Assembly (NCBI GenBank): GCA_031553395.1
Contig: JAVBLR010000003.1
Location: 1 to 64,000, forward strand
DNA from: WRGA01 sp031553395
GTDB taxonomy: Bacteria; Bacteroidota; Bacteroidia; Bacteroidales; WRGA01
Length of the DNA stretch: 64,000 bases
Reading direction: 5' to 3'
A program made the translations under genes and the position numbers. Under the pieces are notes generated by a model. The model was not told where the DNA came from. It ran no database searches and worked only from the letters and a program-made list of their open reading frames with translations. The number at the start of each line of letters is the position of its first letter. Within the stretch, counting starts at the first letter, position 1. This document shows positions 1 through 9,586 of the stretch, piece after piece.

Positions 1-67
1 CACTTTCAAAGACCGACTCAACCTGTTCGGTTGTGTAATTCTTTAGTTGCTTTACCTTACGACCCAT
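1..67 (-). CDS. N-terminal fragment of an unidentified protein (possible transposase), cut by the window edge
   Basis: Reading the minus strand from the ATG at 67 gives MGRKVKQLKNYTTEQVES and a few more residues before the window ends. A basic start followed by a short helix resembles the N-terminal helix-turn-helix arm of IS transposases, but 22 codons cannot settle a family. A good -7 box lies 28 bases upstream (95-102), which supports this ATG as a real start. Identification is inference; existence of a gene start is moderately supported. Confidence 0.4.
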   Translation of the reverse strand, partial: MGRKVKQLKNYTTEQVESVFES

Positions 68-94
68 AATGATTACGTTTTTATAATACGGGTA

Positions 95-102
95 CAAAGA
101 TA
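95..102 (-). promoter_or_regulatory. Bacteroidota -7 promoter box upstream of the partial gene at 1-67
   Basis: On the minus strand the bases read TATCTTTG, a full match to the Bacteroidota -7 consensus TAnnTTTG, 28 bases before the ATG. The rest of 103-364 is AT-rich and I see no gene or clear signal in it. Confidence 0.5.
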
Positions 103-364
103 TTTATTATTTGTGTAATTTAATAATATAATTTATGTAATCAGCACTGTCTGGGAAAATGCTACAGATGAAGCAATAAGAATGCTTAGTAGTGTTAATT
201 GGATTTTCTTCATGACTTTTATTTATTATAAAGTTATTTGTTGTTTGTTTATTGCTATTTATTAATTGATTAAGATATGTTGACTATGATAATGGACTTT
301 AGATTCCTTTTGTTTGCATTATTCTCAATCTATTCGTCATAATAAAATTCAAAAAAATATTTAA

Positions 365-919
365 TTAAAATAGATATCCAATAGATAATTTGACAACTTT
401 ATTCTTTCCCGAATGGCTTTGACTATCAAAAAAAGAATATTTTGAACCGATAATTGTTTCCATTCCCATATCATATCCAGCGTTTATAACAATACGTTCA
501 ATTCCTAATCCAACTCCAAAACTAAACCCATAGTCATAATCACTACTGGCCTGATATTTTTCTGTGTTAAAAAAATCTCCAATATCAAAACATACAGCTC
601 CATAAACTCCGGTTGATGGCCAGATATATACATCAGGACTTAGTTTAAATTTATATATTGCCAATAAAGGAAGTTGAATATAATTTATATACGCCTCTGA
701 AAAACCTATCGAAGTATAATAAGTACCCAACTCCAGCCCTAAGTTTCGATACAGTCCGAATTGCGTCATAATACCTATATGGAATCCTGCACCACCATTA
801 TTATCTATTGGCGCGTTTAATCCTCCTTTTATAGCAATTGCATGTTTATACTGAGCATTGGCACCTACAAAAAATACAAAAAAGGTACTTATAAGCAGTA
901 TTTTTCTTATATCATTCAT
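365..919 (-). CDS. Small outer-membrane beta-barrel protein
   Basis: This 184-residue protein opens with a clear signal peptide (MNDIRKILLISTFFVFFVGANAQ), so it is exported. The mature part is a series of short alternating strands rich in glycine and aromatics and ends in a C-terminal phenylalanine (SIGYLF), the usual end of an outer-membrane barrel recognised by BAM. Size and pattern fit the 8-strand OMP_b-brl-like porin family common in Bacteroidota. It stands alone on the minus strand downstream of an IS remnant and has no obvious partner. Its role is unknown; the barrel assignment rests on pattern, not on a specific motif. Confidence 0.7.
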   Translation of the reverse strand: MNDIRKILLISTFFVFFVGANAQYKHAIAIKGGLNAPIDNNGGAGFHIGIMTQFGLYRNLGLELGTYYTSIGFSEAYINYIQLPLLAIYKFKLSPDVYIWPSTGVYGAVCFDIGDFFNTEKYQASSDYDYGFSFGVGLGIERIVINAGYDMGMETIIGSKYSFFDSQSHSGKNKVVKLSIGYLF

Positions 920-960
920 TTAGATTGTTCTTTTTTATTTTTAAATAGCACTTTTTGTTT

Positions 961-1006
961 TATCGGCCGGAGGCCTGCTTTTAACCCGACGAAGCAAGAT
1001 GCTTCG
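961..1006. repeat. GC-rich double hairpin beside the IS remnant
   Basis: Two adjacent palindromes stand out from AT-rich surroundings: ggcc/ggcc near 964-975 and a perfect 6-bp stem cgaagc (990-995) with gcttcg (1001-1006) around a 5-base loop. They lie just past the broken end of the ISAs1-like fragment, so they may be an IS end, a REP element or a terminator. Confidence 0.5.
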
Positions 1007-1021
1007 CCGAACTCACAATCA

Positions 1022-1228
1022 TCATCTTTTACACGCTACGATGAACATGGGGAAAGCCTGTTGGAATTCTTTTTGATTCCGTTTCAGGAAGCGGCTGATT
1101 TCCCGGTAACCTTGAAAACCACTCATCATTGCCATAATACACATCAGTAATACATCTGGCAATTGATGCCGTTTCCCGTGCTTGGAACGTGGGTCGTTCA
1201 CGCTGGACAACAGTTCAATTAATGTCAT
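1022..1228 (-). pseudogene. Truncated ISAs1-family transposase (N-terminal fragment)
   Basis: The 68-residue frame starts MTLIELLSSVNDPRSKHG and continues with KRHQLPDVLLMCIMAMMSG, matching the DDE_Tnp_1-associated N-terminal domain of ISAs1-family transposases (L-x-D-P-R-x-x-x-x-x-x-H/Y-x-L pattern). Full-length members are about 370 residues and carry a DDE nuclease core; here the frame stops after about 60 recognisable residues and no DDE part follows. It is therefore a dead remnant. It sits just downstream of the RHS toxin/immunity pair, a common position for insertions in such islands. Confidence 0.75.
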
Positions 1229-1300
1229 AGACTTTTTTGGACGCTAATATAATTATTTCAAAGAACTTAACAAAATAATTTAACAACCCTGGCCTCGACG

Positions 1301-1315
1301 GGGGCCTTTGGCCCC
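1301..1315. repeat. GC hairpin just after the immunity gene
   Basis: GGGGCC (1301-1306), loop TTT, GGCCCC (1310-1315) form a perfect 6-bp stem 5 bases past the stop codon of the gene at 1320-1685. No T-run follows on the minus strand, so it is a weak terminator candidate or the end of a lost mobile element. Confidence 0.45.
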
Positions 1316-1319
1316 TTCC

Positions 1320-1685
1320 TTACAATTTATCAACTCGATAATTTTTTGCAATAATTTTTATTCGTCCTCCTGTTGAACTTAATAAAATCTCATAAACATT
1401 AAGATTTATATCATCCATAAGACCGTTCCATTTAGAATAAAAATTAATTAAATCTTCATCATTATTTTTCAGAAGAAAAGCTTGAGCAATATTTTCGTTT
1501 GCGATAATTCCAAAATTTAGCTCCATTTTTGCCCAATAAACATCTTCAAAAATAAAATTAATTTTTTCATCATTGTCAGGCCATATAATTTCTATTTCTA
1601 TTTCATCTCTTTTGCCCGGATCTTCACGATTTATTGTAATGTTTTTTATTATGGCATCATGCCAATAAAAGTCTTCAAAATTCAT
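1320..1685 (-). CDS. Probable cytoplasmic immunity protein for RHS toxin 1
   Basis: This 121-residue acidic protein (MNFEDFYWHDAIIKNITINR...) has no signal peptide. It starts 20 bases after the stop of the giant RHS gene, the position where polymorphic-toxin immunity genes lie. The WHDAxIxxIxI opening recalls small immunity families with an early HD-A motif such as Imm50, but I cannot confirm the family. The absence of a signal peptide contrasts with the lipoprotein partners of the metallopeptidase-type tips further along the island, and suggests the cognate toxin acts in the cytoplasm. Immunity function is inferred from position, size and solubility only. Confidence 0.65.
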   Translation of the reverse strand: MNFEDFYWHDAIIKNITINREDPGKRDEIEIEIIWPDNDEKINFIFEDVYWAKMELNFGIIANENIAQAFLLKNNDEDLINFYSKWNGLMDDINLNVYEILLSSTGGRIKIIAKNYRVDKL

Positions 1686-1705
1686 AATTTATTTTGTTTA
1701 AATAA

Positions 1706-4700
1706 TTACCACCACCATGGCCATTTATTTGAGTCAAAGATGTGTCCTCCATTATTTAAATGAAAATGACTTTGATTAGGCCCTTTAAAGCCTGGAGGTG
1801 TTGCTTGATCTATTCGTAATCTCTCTATAAACTTACCATTTTCAAAACTACCATAACTAGAACCTTTATAATATGGATTTTTTACAAGTTCACTTGGTAT
1901 TTTTGCACCCTTAGGCAATGCTACTCCTTCTGGTGTAACAGTGATTGCTTCTTTTCCAACCTGAGTTCCAACCTTAGGAGCTGTATTTGTAAACAAACCT
2001 CTAACAGAGTTAAAAATACCTCTTCCCAACATCATGATATCAAATTCAGGGTATACATTATTCAACCCTCTTTCACCTACAACCGTACCATAAAAAGTAC
2101 TATTTAGACCCCGAGCATAGATTATTCCATTTCTCTCAATATACATCGGAGCACGGGTAGCTACTGTTACCTCTTCCAATTGATAAGGGTCTTCAAATGT
2201 TCCTCTGCCTCCTGTATGGTTCAAAGCTCCAATTCCATAACCTTGAAAAAACCCATTTATAGGATCACCACCCAATAGCCAGGAAGAACTTCCTCCTACT
2301 ATTCCTGTAGCGAGAGGTAAAATGTCGGCAGGCATTCCAAGCGCCATCATACCACTTCCTGCAAATGAAGAGGCAAAACCTGTTCCAAAACCCTGCAAAA
2401 AATCTCCTCCCTGTATAGCATTGACACCTCCTCCAATCATGCCATGAGCTCCAGCCCGAACTAATTCTGTCCCGAAATTGCCTACAGTATGCCCAAGTAC
2501 ATCACCAACTCCTGCTGTTAGTAATGAACTTGCAGTGCTAATTGCAGCTCCTTTAGCAAAACCTGCCCAGAAGTTTCCTCCATTCATATCAGCCATTGCT
2601 CCTTGCATTAGACCGTTTTGCAAAGCAAATAAAGCTAAAATCCAGGGAAATTCTCCGCTTGGGTCACTATATAACAATGGGTTATTTAAGCAATAACTAT
2701 ACCTGTTATAATTCTGTACAAGATCAGGCATTTGCACATAGGGGTCGGGGCTCAAAAATCGCCCTACAGCAGGGTCATACAGCCGGGCATTCATATTTAT
2801 TAATCCAAACATTGATAAATGCTCGTGGCCTGTATACCCACGCCCAAGGAATAGCTCCGGTTCACTACCGGGAGAATAAGCTGTTTGTGAAGAAGGATCC
2901 CTTAACCTGCCCCAGGCATCGTAACTTTGTTCATGAACCAATGAACCATTGCTGTCGGTAATTTGCGTAATGCTTCCCAAATGATCCCTGCAAATATAAT
3001 AAATTTGCCAGTTACCATTGTTTTGTTTTACATATACTGCAGGAGCAGAATAGGCATCACCGGCCAGGTATAACCTTTCTTTTGTTGTAGTTGGCGTGTT
3101 TTCATACTCGTAACGTCCCGACACATAATGACGTGTTAAATACGTATTCCCGTTTTTGGTAACGTTCATCCGTACACGTTCTCCGGCTCCATTATATACA
3201 AATGTTGCATAATAAATATCTCCTCCCGAAGATACGCTACCCTCGGTTATGGAAGACGGACGCATAAATGAGGTATACGTGGCAGTTTGTTCTCGTAACG
3301 GGATGGCATTGGTCATAGGTGTTGCACCCGAAACGGCATATGGTTTTCCTTCCGTTCTATAAACAAACGTACCTATATTGCTTTTATTCTCGATATTTCC
3401 CAAATTATCATACGATATGGTAGAAGTAATAGGCCCAAATCCGGGAGGTGCGGCCATTAGCATAGCTTGTGAGACTGGAAGTGTAGCATCACTTTGTACT
3501 GTTACCATTTCTTCTATCGGTGCGGGTTGAGAGAATACTACAATTTTGTCTGGGGGCGATTCTTCCGTACAGGAAACCAGCCGGTTCAGGTTATCGTATC
3601 CGAATGTTTCGAAAAGGTTGCGCGAATAATCGGCTCTTCCTGTTAAATTTCCATCTAATAAGCTGAACCGGTATTTGGCATACTGTATATAACCGGATGT
3701 GTTTCTTACAGTCCTGTATTCGGGAAACTTATAATAATCATATGTATATTCCCGTGTTAAGTTTCCGGTGGTTACCCGGGTTGGTTTTCCTTCGGCATTT
3801 TCACTGTCTAATTGCCAGATAACCGTGCCGTTATTCAATTTTACCTGATGCAGGTATCCGTTTTTATATACATAGTTTTCGGTAGCTATTTGTTCACTCT
3901 GGCTGTTATATGTAACCGAACTTAAATCATCCCGGCTGTACGAATATGTTTTCGTCAGGCTTTTTCCTCCCGAAGTAATTTCTTTTTGCATTAAAATACG
4001 TCCCAACTTGTCATACTCATACGCTGTAGGGTTTCCATTCGTGGTGGATTCAGAAGTAAGTGTGCTGTATTTATCGTACGTATAGTTTACAGTAAACTCA
4101 GGGTGTATTTTTTTCTCCAACCGGCTATACTGGTCGTATACCATGCTTATTTTTCTGTTTTCAGCATCTATTTCTTCTATTACATTTCCGGCAGCATCGT
4201 ACTTGTATGTTTTTGTTCCGGCGCTGGGGTCTATAATTTTGTTCTGGCGGCCGCAATTGTCATATTCCATTTTAGTTACAACACCTGCCGCTGATATTTC
4301 CAGTGGCTGCCCCGAACTGTGATATGTATATGTTACTTTATTCCCGGCATCATCTTCGGAAGAAATCAAATCCCCCAATGCATTTATGGTTTTTACAGAT
4401 TTTCGTTTAATAGTAGGATCATCAGAAGGATCTATTGAGACTTGTAGATTTTTTGTAATAGTTGTAGTTCGCTTATTGTATGCATAAGATATGTTTATAG
4501 TATGGTCATGTGGTCTTTCATTTTGTATCCGCCCGTATTTATCATAAAAGTAAGCTGTCCCAAATCCATTATTCTTTTCAAATGACGGATAGCTTGTTAA
4601 GCGCAATTGACCTTTGACATTGTAGAATTTATTGATATATACATTTTGCCCGGATATATTTTGTGTTACACTACGCAGGTTCCGCCCCAAAGCATCGTAA

Positions 4701-7700
4701 AATACTGTAGCATCCGGTTTCCCGGTAACGCTCGCCGTTGTCTTGTAAATTGCGTCTGTTGCCCTATTTCCATCGGAAGCCGCCCATTGCAGGGATTTTG
4801 CCTCGACACTTCCGGTAGGATAAGTAGTCTGTATCAGTTGCCCCCACCTGTTATATCCATAAGAAACGGTATTACCCAATGCATCTGTTGCCGAACTGAG
4901 GTTGCCCATTCTATCATATACACTCGTTGAAGATAAATTCAGCGCATCTGTTACTTTTGTAATACGGCCTTTTGAATCGTACTCATATTTGGTTGATAAG
5001 GCTGGTAAATCTCCTGCTTTTTTCTTTACTTCCTGAGCTAATCCCAATGCATTAGGCTTCAAGTATTCTGTAATCAATTTGTTATTACCTGTATGAGCCA
5101 AATCTGTTTGTATGGTTAAGATGCCTTTTGCATCGTATTCGAATTCCTGTTTGGTTGTGAAAGCCGGTTGCCCGGTGTATGTTTTAGTAGTTGTTACTGA
5201 GGATACCCTGTTTGGTGTAACCCCATTCCCTCCCTTATGGATATAAGTATAATCGGTAACAAGTGTTGCGTCCGATCCATAAGTAGTTGTTTCTTTCGTA
5301 ATATTCCCGTTTGAATTGACTTCATTCTTTTTCGAAATACGAATATCATTCAGATGGTTTTCTTCAATAACCTCACTAACATAAGGGAAAATACGTAATC
5401 CACCTAATCCTCTTACACTATTAACGTAACTAGTAGTACTTATAGGATCTCCTGAAGTTGTTGTTGCTTTTTGTTCCGTCATATACGGATAAAAGTAGGA
5501 TTTGTGATAATCATATTTTGCAGTGGTTTTACGATCCAATACAGAATTGGATGTAGAAGCCTCACTGAAACCTATAAATCCTTTCCCCTCTGTATGAACT
5601 TTAGCACCTTTATATGTAAAAACAGTTGTATTTTGTGTATTAGAACCTACATTATCCGTTGCTTGTTTCACCACATATAATGGGGCTTGAATATCCATTA
5701 CAGGAAATACGGCCGTATTTTGTTTGGTATAAACTTTTTTGTTTGTTAAAGGAGTGTATTCAAATTGGGATTTATTATTCAAGCCGTCGGATATAGTAGT
5801 TATCTTTCCGGCTTGCTCTGTAAATCCTGTTTTTTCATATATCCTCCATTTTTGAGTTTTCCCGGTAGCGGCAATATCATTTTCAAAGCAATCATAGCCA
5901 TAAAACATTAATTCCTGATTACCATCCCCATTGAAATCACCAACAGTAAAATACTTATTGAGTGCGTCTTCTTTATCATACCGGGCTTGCTTTACTAAAT
6001 CAAATCCATTTCCATTTGAGCGAAACCAATAGACTGAATGAGATTGAAAGCGAGAAAATGGAAATAAAGAGTATTTTGAATCTGATATTATCACATCCGA
6101 TTTTCCATCTCCGTCAAAATCTACAACAATACAACGATCTTTATCATCATTCTTATCTGTAAAATCTTCTTCGATTAAATTATATCCTGTAAAATTTGAT
6201 AGTTCAGTTTTAATAAATGATTTTTTCCCGTCATTAATTGCTAAATACCATTTATTATTACCATGTTCATTCAGTATAAAATCAGGTAATCCATCTCCAT
6301 TAAAATCACCTATTTCGTACCTACTGTATTCACTATTGAATAATGAGTTTGTTGTTGTGTGTCTATTGGATCTATTGGAGAAGTTGGCAGATAACGATCC
6401 TCCGCCTTGATTCCAAAAAATAGTATATCCCTTTTTTGTTACAACCATGATATCTTGCAATCCATCGCCATCAAAATCAGCAGGGATTATTCTTTCAGGT
6501 TTTGCCGACAATTGAAAATTAAATTCGTTTTCAAAATGATTGACACCTATATAAGGATATATTATTTTCTGACCAGTTTCCCTATCAGTCCTAGTATCGT
6601 ATGTTTCGACCAATTTAAAGTTGACAATACATCCGGGATAATAATCATTTTCTTTGACTCCTTTTTCAATGAGTATCAACTCATCGTTTCCGTTGTTGTC
6701 AATATCCGCTAAGACATATTCTGGAAAATCAGGTGAATCAACAGTCAGTGCTCTATTAAAAATAACATTTCCTGGGATTTTGAGAGGAGTAAGCATTTTA
6801 AAACTAATCCCTTTAGGATTTGCCTCATTATCTTTAATATCATAATAATAATTAGCATAAAAAACACCCTTTGTCGAGTCTATCTTAGCATACCTATAAT
6901 CTCCAAAATGATTATATTGGCGAGATCTAATAAACGAATCTTCAAAAACAAGTGAATCTTTGGGAGTGAAATTAATTTTTCCATTGTTCTCATTTTTTGA
7001 TGCAATATATGCTCTGATTTTTACCCCATCAGTTTCACGCATAGTAGGATTACCGTTACTATCTCTACTTCCAGCTTGAGGAATCTTCACTCTTGTGGGA
7101 TATATTCCTATTAAATCACTCAACCCATCTTCGTTTATATCTTCACTTAAAAAATACATTTCAGAGAAATCATCTCCTGAATATTTCTGAACAGAAACAT
7201 CCGATGTATTCATACTTGAATTCACTGGAGAACTTCCCCATTCAAATACAGTCGGATTAAATGATTCCCCATTACCATTGTTCTCCGTTATTTTTGCCAA
7301 ACGGGAATATATATCTTTGGTATATTCCAACTGATATTGCCGGAGTACGCTTTCTGCACACCGGGTTGTAATTTTTTGCAAAATACGGTTCATTTGCCCA
7401 TTTACACGGTCAAAATGAATAGGCACAACATCTGTCCGGGTTTCATAGAAAAACTCAACTGTATTATCCCCATATCTTATTCTTTTGATATAGGCACAAA
7501 GATTGGATGTTTCGTACTCATAAACCATTGTTTGCCCTGTTGCCGGATTTTCTACATAATCCAATAACCAGTATTGTACAGATTGTTTTCCCGTATCATC
7601 GCTATATGTTATTTTTCCCGAGGCGCTACCATATTTGTAAATAATTCCGTCTTTGCCTGTTACCTCAAACCAATCAGGACCGTTGTCTCCATAATTTCCA

Positions 7701-8347
7701 CGGGAATATATTCTTGAGAAATTTGCTGTTTCTGTGGCATATTCAGTCCCATCGGAGGCATAAGTTCCGCTTACGGCAAACAAGCGGTTGCCGTCCAATG
7801 TATATTTGTCGGCACTGCTGTTTTTAAGCCCCGAAGCTTCCCCATCGGCATAAATTGTTTTTGGAGAACGGGTAATTGCAGATAATCCGGCAATATTAAA
7901 TCCCCATCCTACCGGCCCATTTCCACCCTGGCTGTTGTAAACCAACGAAATATTCGGCTGCATTCCACCGATTCCCGGAGCAACAGTTATTGGTATCTGG
8001 TAGGTTGCTGCACCTGTTAACCCCACAGTTGCACTCCCGGCTGTTGATCCCACGGATTTTGACAAATCCAGAGTACGGTTACTTGCAGATGGAGCAGAAG
8101 CCAGATACTCTGTCGAAAGCAAAATGTTTTCATCAATTTTTGCAGTGAATGTATGCGGGTTTTCTCCTGAATAACTGAATCCGGGTTGTAAATATATTGC
8201 ATCCCGGGCTGTATAAGTTACTGTCTGTGTATTGGATATCGAAGTGTTTAATGTAATTTCTTTCTGCTGCCCGATTACAAACTGAGGAAAAAGTATAGTA
8301 ATTAATAGTAAAAACGATATAATTATAATAGGCTTATGTTGCTTCAT
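1706..8347 (-). CDS. Giant secreted RHS/YD-repeat polymorphic toxin 1
   Basis: The start at 8347 is chosen because it gives a clean signal peptide (MKQHKPIIIISFLLLITILF...) and clears the upstream gene; the protein is 2213 residues. In order: a short beta motif (about 30-75; ARDAIYLQPGFSY, coathanger-like), an SpvB/TcB-type domain (about 95-330; IGGMQPNISLVYNSQ), FG-GAP/VCBS calcium-type repeats (about 400-810; DFDGDGLQDIM, DFNGDGLPDF, DFDGDGKSDV), a TcdB-middle-like stretch near 860, many YD repeats (about 1060-1700) and the RHS core (about 1780-1896) ending NRYSYCLNNPLLYSDPSGE, the usual self-cleavage region. A glycine/alanine linker and a variable tip of about 120 residues follow, ending HFHLNNGGHIFDSNKWPWWW. 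The SpvB-RHS shell should encapsulate the tip. The tip looks like a small RNase-type toxin (Ntox24-like at a guess). It lacks a T9SS sorting domain of its own; the gene 16 bases upstream carries one. Confidence 0.9.
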   Translation of the reverse strand: MKQHKPIIIISFLLLITILFPQFVIGQQKEITLNTSISNTQTVTYTARDAIYLQPGFSYSGENPHTFTAKIDENILLSTEYLASAPSASNRTLDLSKSVGSTAGSATVGLTGAATYQIPITVAPGIGGMQPNISLVYNSQGGNGPVGWGFNIAGLSAITRSPKTIYADGEASGLKNSSADKYTLDGNRLFAVSGTYASDGTEYATETANFSRIYSRGNYGDNGPDWFEVTGKDGIIYKYGSASGKITYSDDTGKQSVQYWLLDYVENPATGQTMVYEYETSNLCAYIKRIRYGDNTVEFFYETRTDVVPIHFDRVNGQMNRILQKITTRCAESVLRQYQLEYTKDIYSRLAKITENNGNGESFNPTVFEWGSSPVNSSMNTSDVSVQKYSGDDFSEMYFLSEDINEDGLSDLIGIYPTRVKIPQAGSRDSNGNPTMRETDGVKIRAYIASKNENNGKINFTPKDSLVFEDSFIRSRQYNHFGDYRYAKIDSTKGVFYANYYYDIKDNEANPKGISFKMLTPLKIPGNVIFNRALTVDSPDFPEYVLADIDNNGNDELILIEKGVKENDYYPGCIVNFKLVETYDTRTDRETGQKIIYPYIGVNHFENEFNFQLSAKPERIIPADFDGDGLQDIMVVTKKGYTIFWNQGGGSLSANFSNRSNRHTTTNSLFNSEYSRYEIGDFNGDGLPDFILNEHGNNKWYLAINDGKKSFIKTELSNFTGYNLIEEDFTDKNDDKDRCIVVDFDGDGKSDVIISDSKYSLFPFSRFQSHSVYWFRSNGNGFDLVKQARYDKEDALNKYFTVGDFNGDGNQELMFYGYDCFENDIAATGKTQKWRIYEKTGFTEQAGKITTISDGLNNKSQFEYTPLTNKKVYTKQNTAVFPVMDIQAPLYVVKQATDNVGSNTQNTTVFTYKGAKVHTEGKGFIGFSEASTSNSVLDRKTTAKYDYHKSYFYPYMTEQKATTTSGDPISTTSYVNSVRGLGGLRIFPYVSEVIEENHLNDIRISKKNEVNSNGNITKETTTYGSDATLVTDYTYIHKGGNGVTPNRVSSVTTTKTYTGQPAFTTKQEFEYDAKGILTIQTDLAHTGNNKLITEYLKPNALGLAQEVKKKAGDLPALSTKYEYDSKGRITKVTDALNLSSTSVYDRMGNLSSATDALGNTVSYGYNRWGQLIQTTYPTGSVEAKSLQWAASDGNRATDAIYKTTASVTGKPDATVFYDALGRNLRSVTQNISGQNVYINKFYNVKGQLRLTSYPSFEKNNGFGTAYFYDKYGRIQNERPHDHTINISYAYNKRTTTITKNLQVSIDPSDDPTIKRKSVKTINALGDLISSEDDAGNKVTYTYHSSGQPLEISAAGVVTKMEYDNCGRQNKIIDPSAGTKTYKYDAAGNVIEEIDAENRKISMVYDQYSRLEKKIHPEFTVNYTYDKYSTLTSESTTNGNPTAYEYDKLGRILMQKEITSGGKSLTKTYSYSRDDLSSVTYNSQSEQIATENYVYKNGYLHQVKLNNGTVIWQLDSENAEGKPTRVTTGNLTREYTYDYYKFPEYRTVRNTSGYIQYAKYRFSLLDGNLTGRADYSRNLFETFGYDNLNRLVSCTEESPPDKIVVFSQPAPIEEMVTVQSDATLPVSQAMLMAAPPGFGPITSTISYDNLGNIENKSNIGTFVYRTEGKPYAVSGATPMTNAIPLREQTATYTSFMRPSSITEGSVSSGGDIYYATFVYNGAGERVRMNVTKNGNTYLTRHYVSGRYEYENTPTTTKERLYLAGDAYSAPAVYVKQNNGNWQIYYICRDHLGSITQITDSNGSLVHEQSYDAWGRLRDPSSQTAYSPGSEPELFLGRGYTGHEHLSMFGLINMNARLYDPAVGRFLSPDPYVQMPDLVQNYNRYSYCLNNPLLYSDPSGEFPWILALFALQNGLMQGAMADMNGGNFWAGFAKGAAISTASSLLTAGVGDVLGHTVGNFGTELVRAGAHGMIGGGVNAIQGGDFLQGFGTGFASSFAGSGMMALGMPADILPLATGIVGGSSSWLLGGDPINGFFQGYGIGALNHTGGRGTFEDPYQLEEVTVATRAPMYIERNGIIYARGLNSTFYGTVVGERGLNNVYPEFDIMMLGRGIFNSVRGLFTNTAPKVGTQVGKEAITVTPEGVALPKGAKIPSELVKNPYYKGSSYGSFENGKFIERLRIDQATPPGFKGPNQSHFHLNNGGHIFDSNKWPWWW

Positions 8348-8363
8348 AATTGTAGATTTAAGA

Positions 8364-8801
8364 TTATTCTTTAATAATTTTCCAGTCGCTTGTACTTTCT
8401 CCACAAACAATCTTCATAATGTAAGTTCCTGTAGGTTGGTTGCTTATATCTATATCGGTAGTTGCCGAAACTTTCTCTTTCTTCTGCAATAAAACCCCCG
8501 ACATATTGTATACAAGGATGTTGACCGGTTGCTCGGGTAGTACTCCCATGATTTGAACGATAAGTTGCCCTTTGGTAGGATTGGGATAGATACTGATATT
8601 CATATCGGCAAACAAATCTGTAAATACAACCTTTTGTTCAGGTTGTTCCGGAGCAGAATATACCGATCTTAATAAGATAACCTTTCTTGAAGTCCGGTTG
8701 CCGGATTTGTCGTAGGTATACTCAATTGTTTGAGCTTTTGTTGTGGCTATTGAGAATACTATTAAAAGGATTTTTAATAAATGGCTTAGTGAGATTTTCA
8801 T
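8364..8801 (-). CDS. Small T9SS-sorted partner protein of RHS toxin 1
   Basis: The protein has 145 residues. A signal peptide (about 1-23) is followed by one YD-repeat-like motif (YTYDKSGNRTSRKV, about 27-41), a short linker rich in Pro/Glu, and a type A T9SS sorting domain (about 70-145) with the hallmark ISIYPNPTKGQL, an NILVYNMSGVLL strand and a TGTYIMKI ending. Such domains direct export through the type IX secretion pore and attachment to the surface. Nothing enzymatic is present. It lies 16 bases ahead of the RHS gene in the same operon, and a homologue sits in the same place at the second RHS locus (19811-20242), so a joint role in RHS export or surface display is likely but unproven. 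Confidence 0.85.
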   Translation of the reverse strand: MKISLSHLLKILLIVFSIATTKAQTIEYTYDKSGNRTSRKVILLRSVYSAPEQPEQKVVFTDLFADMNISIYPNPTKGQLIVQIMGVLPEQPVNILVYNMSGVLLQKKEKVSATTDIDISNQPTGTYIMKIVCGESTSDWKIIKE

Positions 8802-8889
8802 ATAATAGTTTGTTTTTAATGTTCAGGTTATGTTGTTTCAACCATTTTTACATTGTGGTTGTAAAAAATCTTATTAAGTTCAAGTGTAT

Positions 8890-9165
8890 TTATTAATGTT
8901 AATTTTTGATAAAAAAAGAAGTCGTTCACTACAAAGCTATACCTTTCGTTTTAAAAAGAATGTATACAAATCTCTACAAAATTCACAAAAATTTCAATTT
9001 TTAAAGTTAACTTATATTAAAAAATGTATTACGATCAAGTAGTATTCTTTTAAATAGTTAAAATTAAGAAAATATATTTAAAACACATATTTATTTAAAT
9101 ATTATTTTAACACTCTATTTTGTCATTTGTCAGAATAAATTTAACATGAAGATATCTAAATTATA
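8890..9165 (-). promoter_or_regulatory. Long AT-rich promoter region of RHS module 1, homologous to that of module 2
   Basis: This stretch contains blocks that recur in order upstream of the second module (21785-22060): acaaagcta, ctctacaa, cttttaaatag, aaatatatttaaa, ctctattttgt and aaatttaaca. The minus-strand -7 box TAGCTTTG (8932-8939) is shared by both copies, about 130 bases before the small T9SS gene here. The rest of 8802-9349 is AT-rich and holds no gene that I can support. Confidence 0.65.
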
Positions 9166-9349
9166 GAAAATGTAAAATTCTTGGTATAATAGAGTTTTGT
9201 GTATCTGTATTCAGGTATTTCTTTGGTTTTATAAGGAAAGTGTTTTGTAAGAAAATGTTTAATGCAAAGTTTACTCAATCGAAGTAATTTATTCAAATAA
9301 AATATAAAAACGGACACAATTCGGATAATTTCGTACGTTTGCCTTTGAA

Positions 9350-9484
9350 TTGCCCCGTGTCGTATAAGAGAACCGGGCGTAGCGTTTCACAACTTGTCCT
9401 TGCTCGTTTGCCAATGTTATCAAAGAACCCAAGTGATCGTAATACCCATAATACAAGGTTTCTGTATTGCCTGTTGTTATACAT
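9350..9484 (-). pseudogene. Remnant of an RHS core
   Basis: Translating the minus strand from about 9484 gives ITTGNTETLYYGYYDHLGSL, then ITLANEQGQVVKRYA, which matches the core of RHS toxin 2 (...YYGYYDHLGSLMALANEQGQVVERYA...) and then degenerates. It has no start codon of its own and no tip. Its upstream edge falls at the same core position as the orphan at 11177-12525, right beside a cruciform repeat (9493-9553). It is the last, decayed member of the displaced cassette array. Confidence 0.8.
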
Positions 9485-9492
9485 ATTGCCTC

Positions 9493-9553
9493 CGCTCGCG
9501 TGGTTTTGTAAACCGTGCGTTAATTACACACCGATTACAAATCGGCGCGAGCG
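9493..9553. repeat. Cruciform repeat, copy A (cassette boundary)
   Basis: Outer arms cgctcgcg (9493-9500) and cgcgagcg (9546-9553) are perfect inverted repeats. Inside lie two hairpins: ggttttgtaaacc (9502-9514) and ccgattacaaatcgg (9531-9545). The same structure recurs at 10621-10694 and 12529-12593, always at a boundary between toxin cassettes. REP-like by appearance. Confidence 0.8.
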
Positions 9554-9586
9554 AAGTGAAGATCAAAGCTCAAGCTGATTATTAAT

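Noticed and set aside
1022..1228. ISAs1 fragment as a live small gene
   Set aside because: Only the N-terminal accessory domain is left, with no DDE residues.
8348..8410. Extended N-terminus of RHS toxin 1
   Set aside because: It would overlap the upstream gene and hide the signal peptide behind 21 non-hydrophobic residues; the ATG at 8347 is better.
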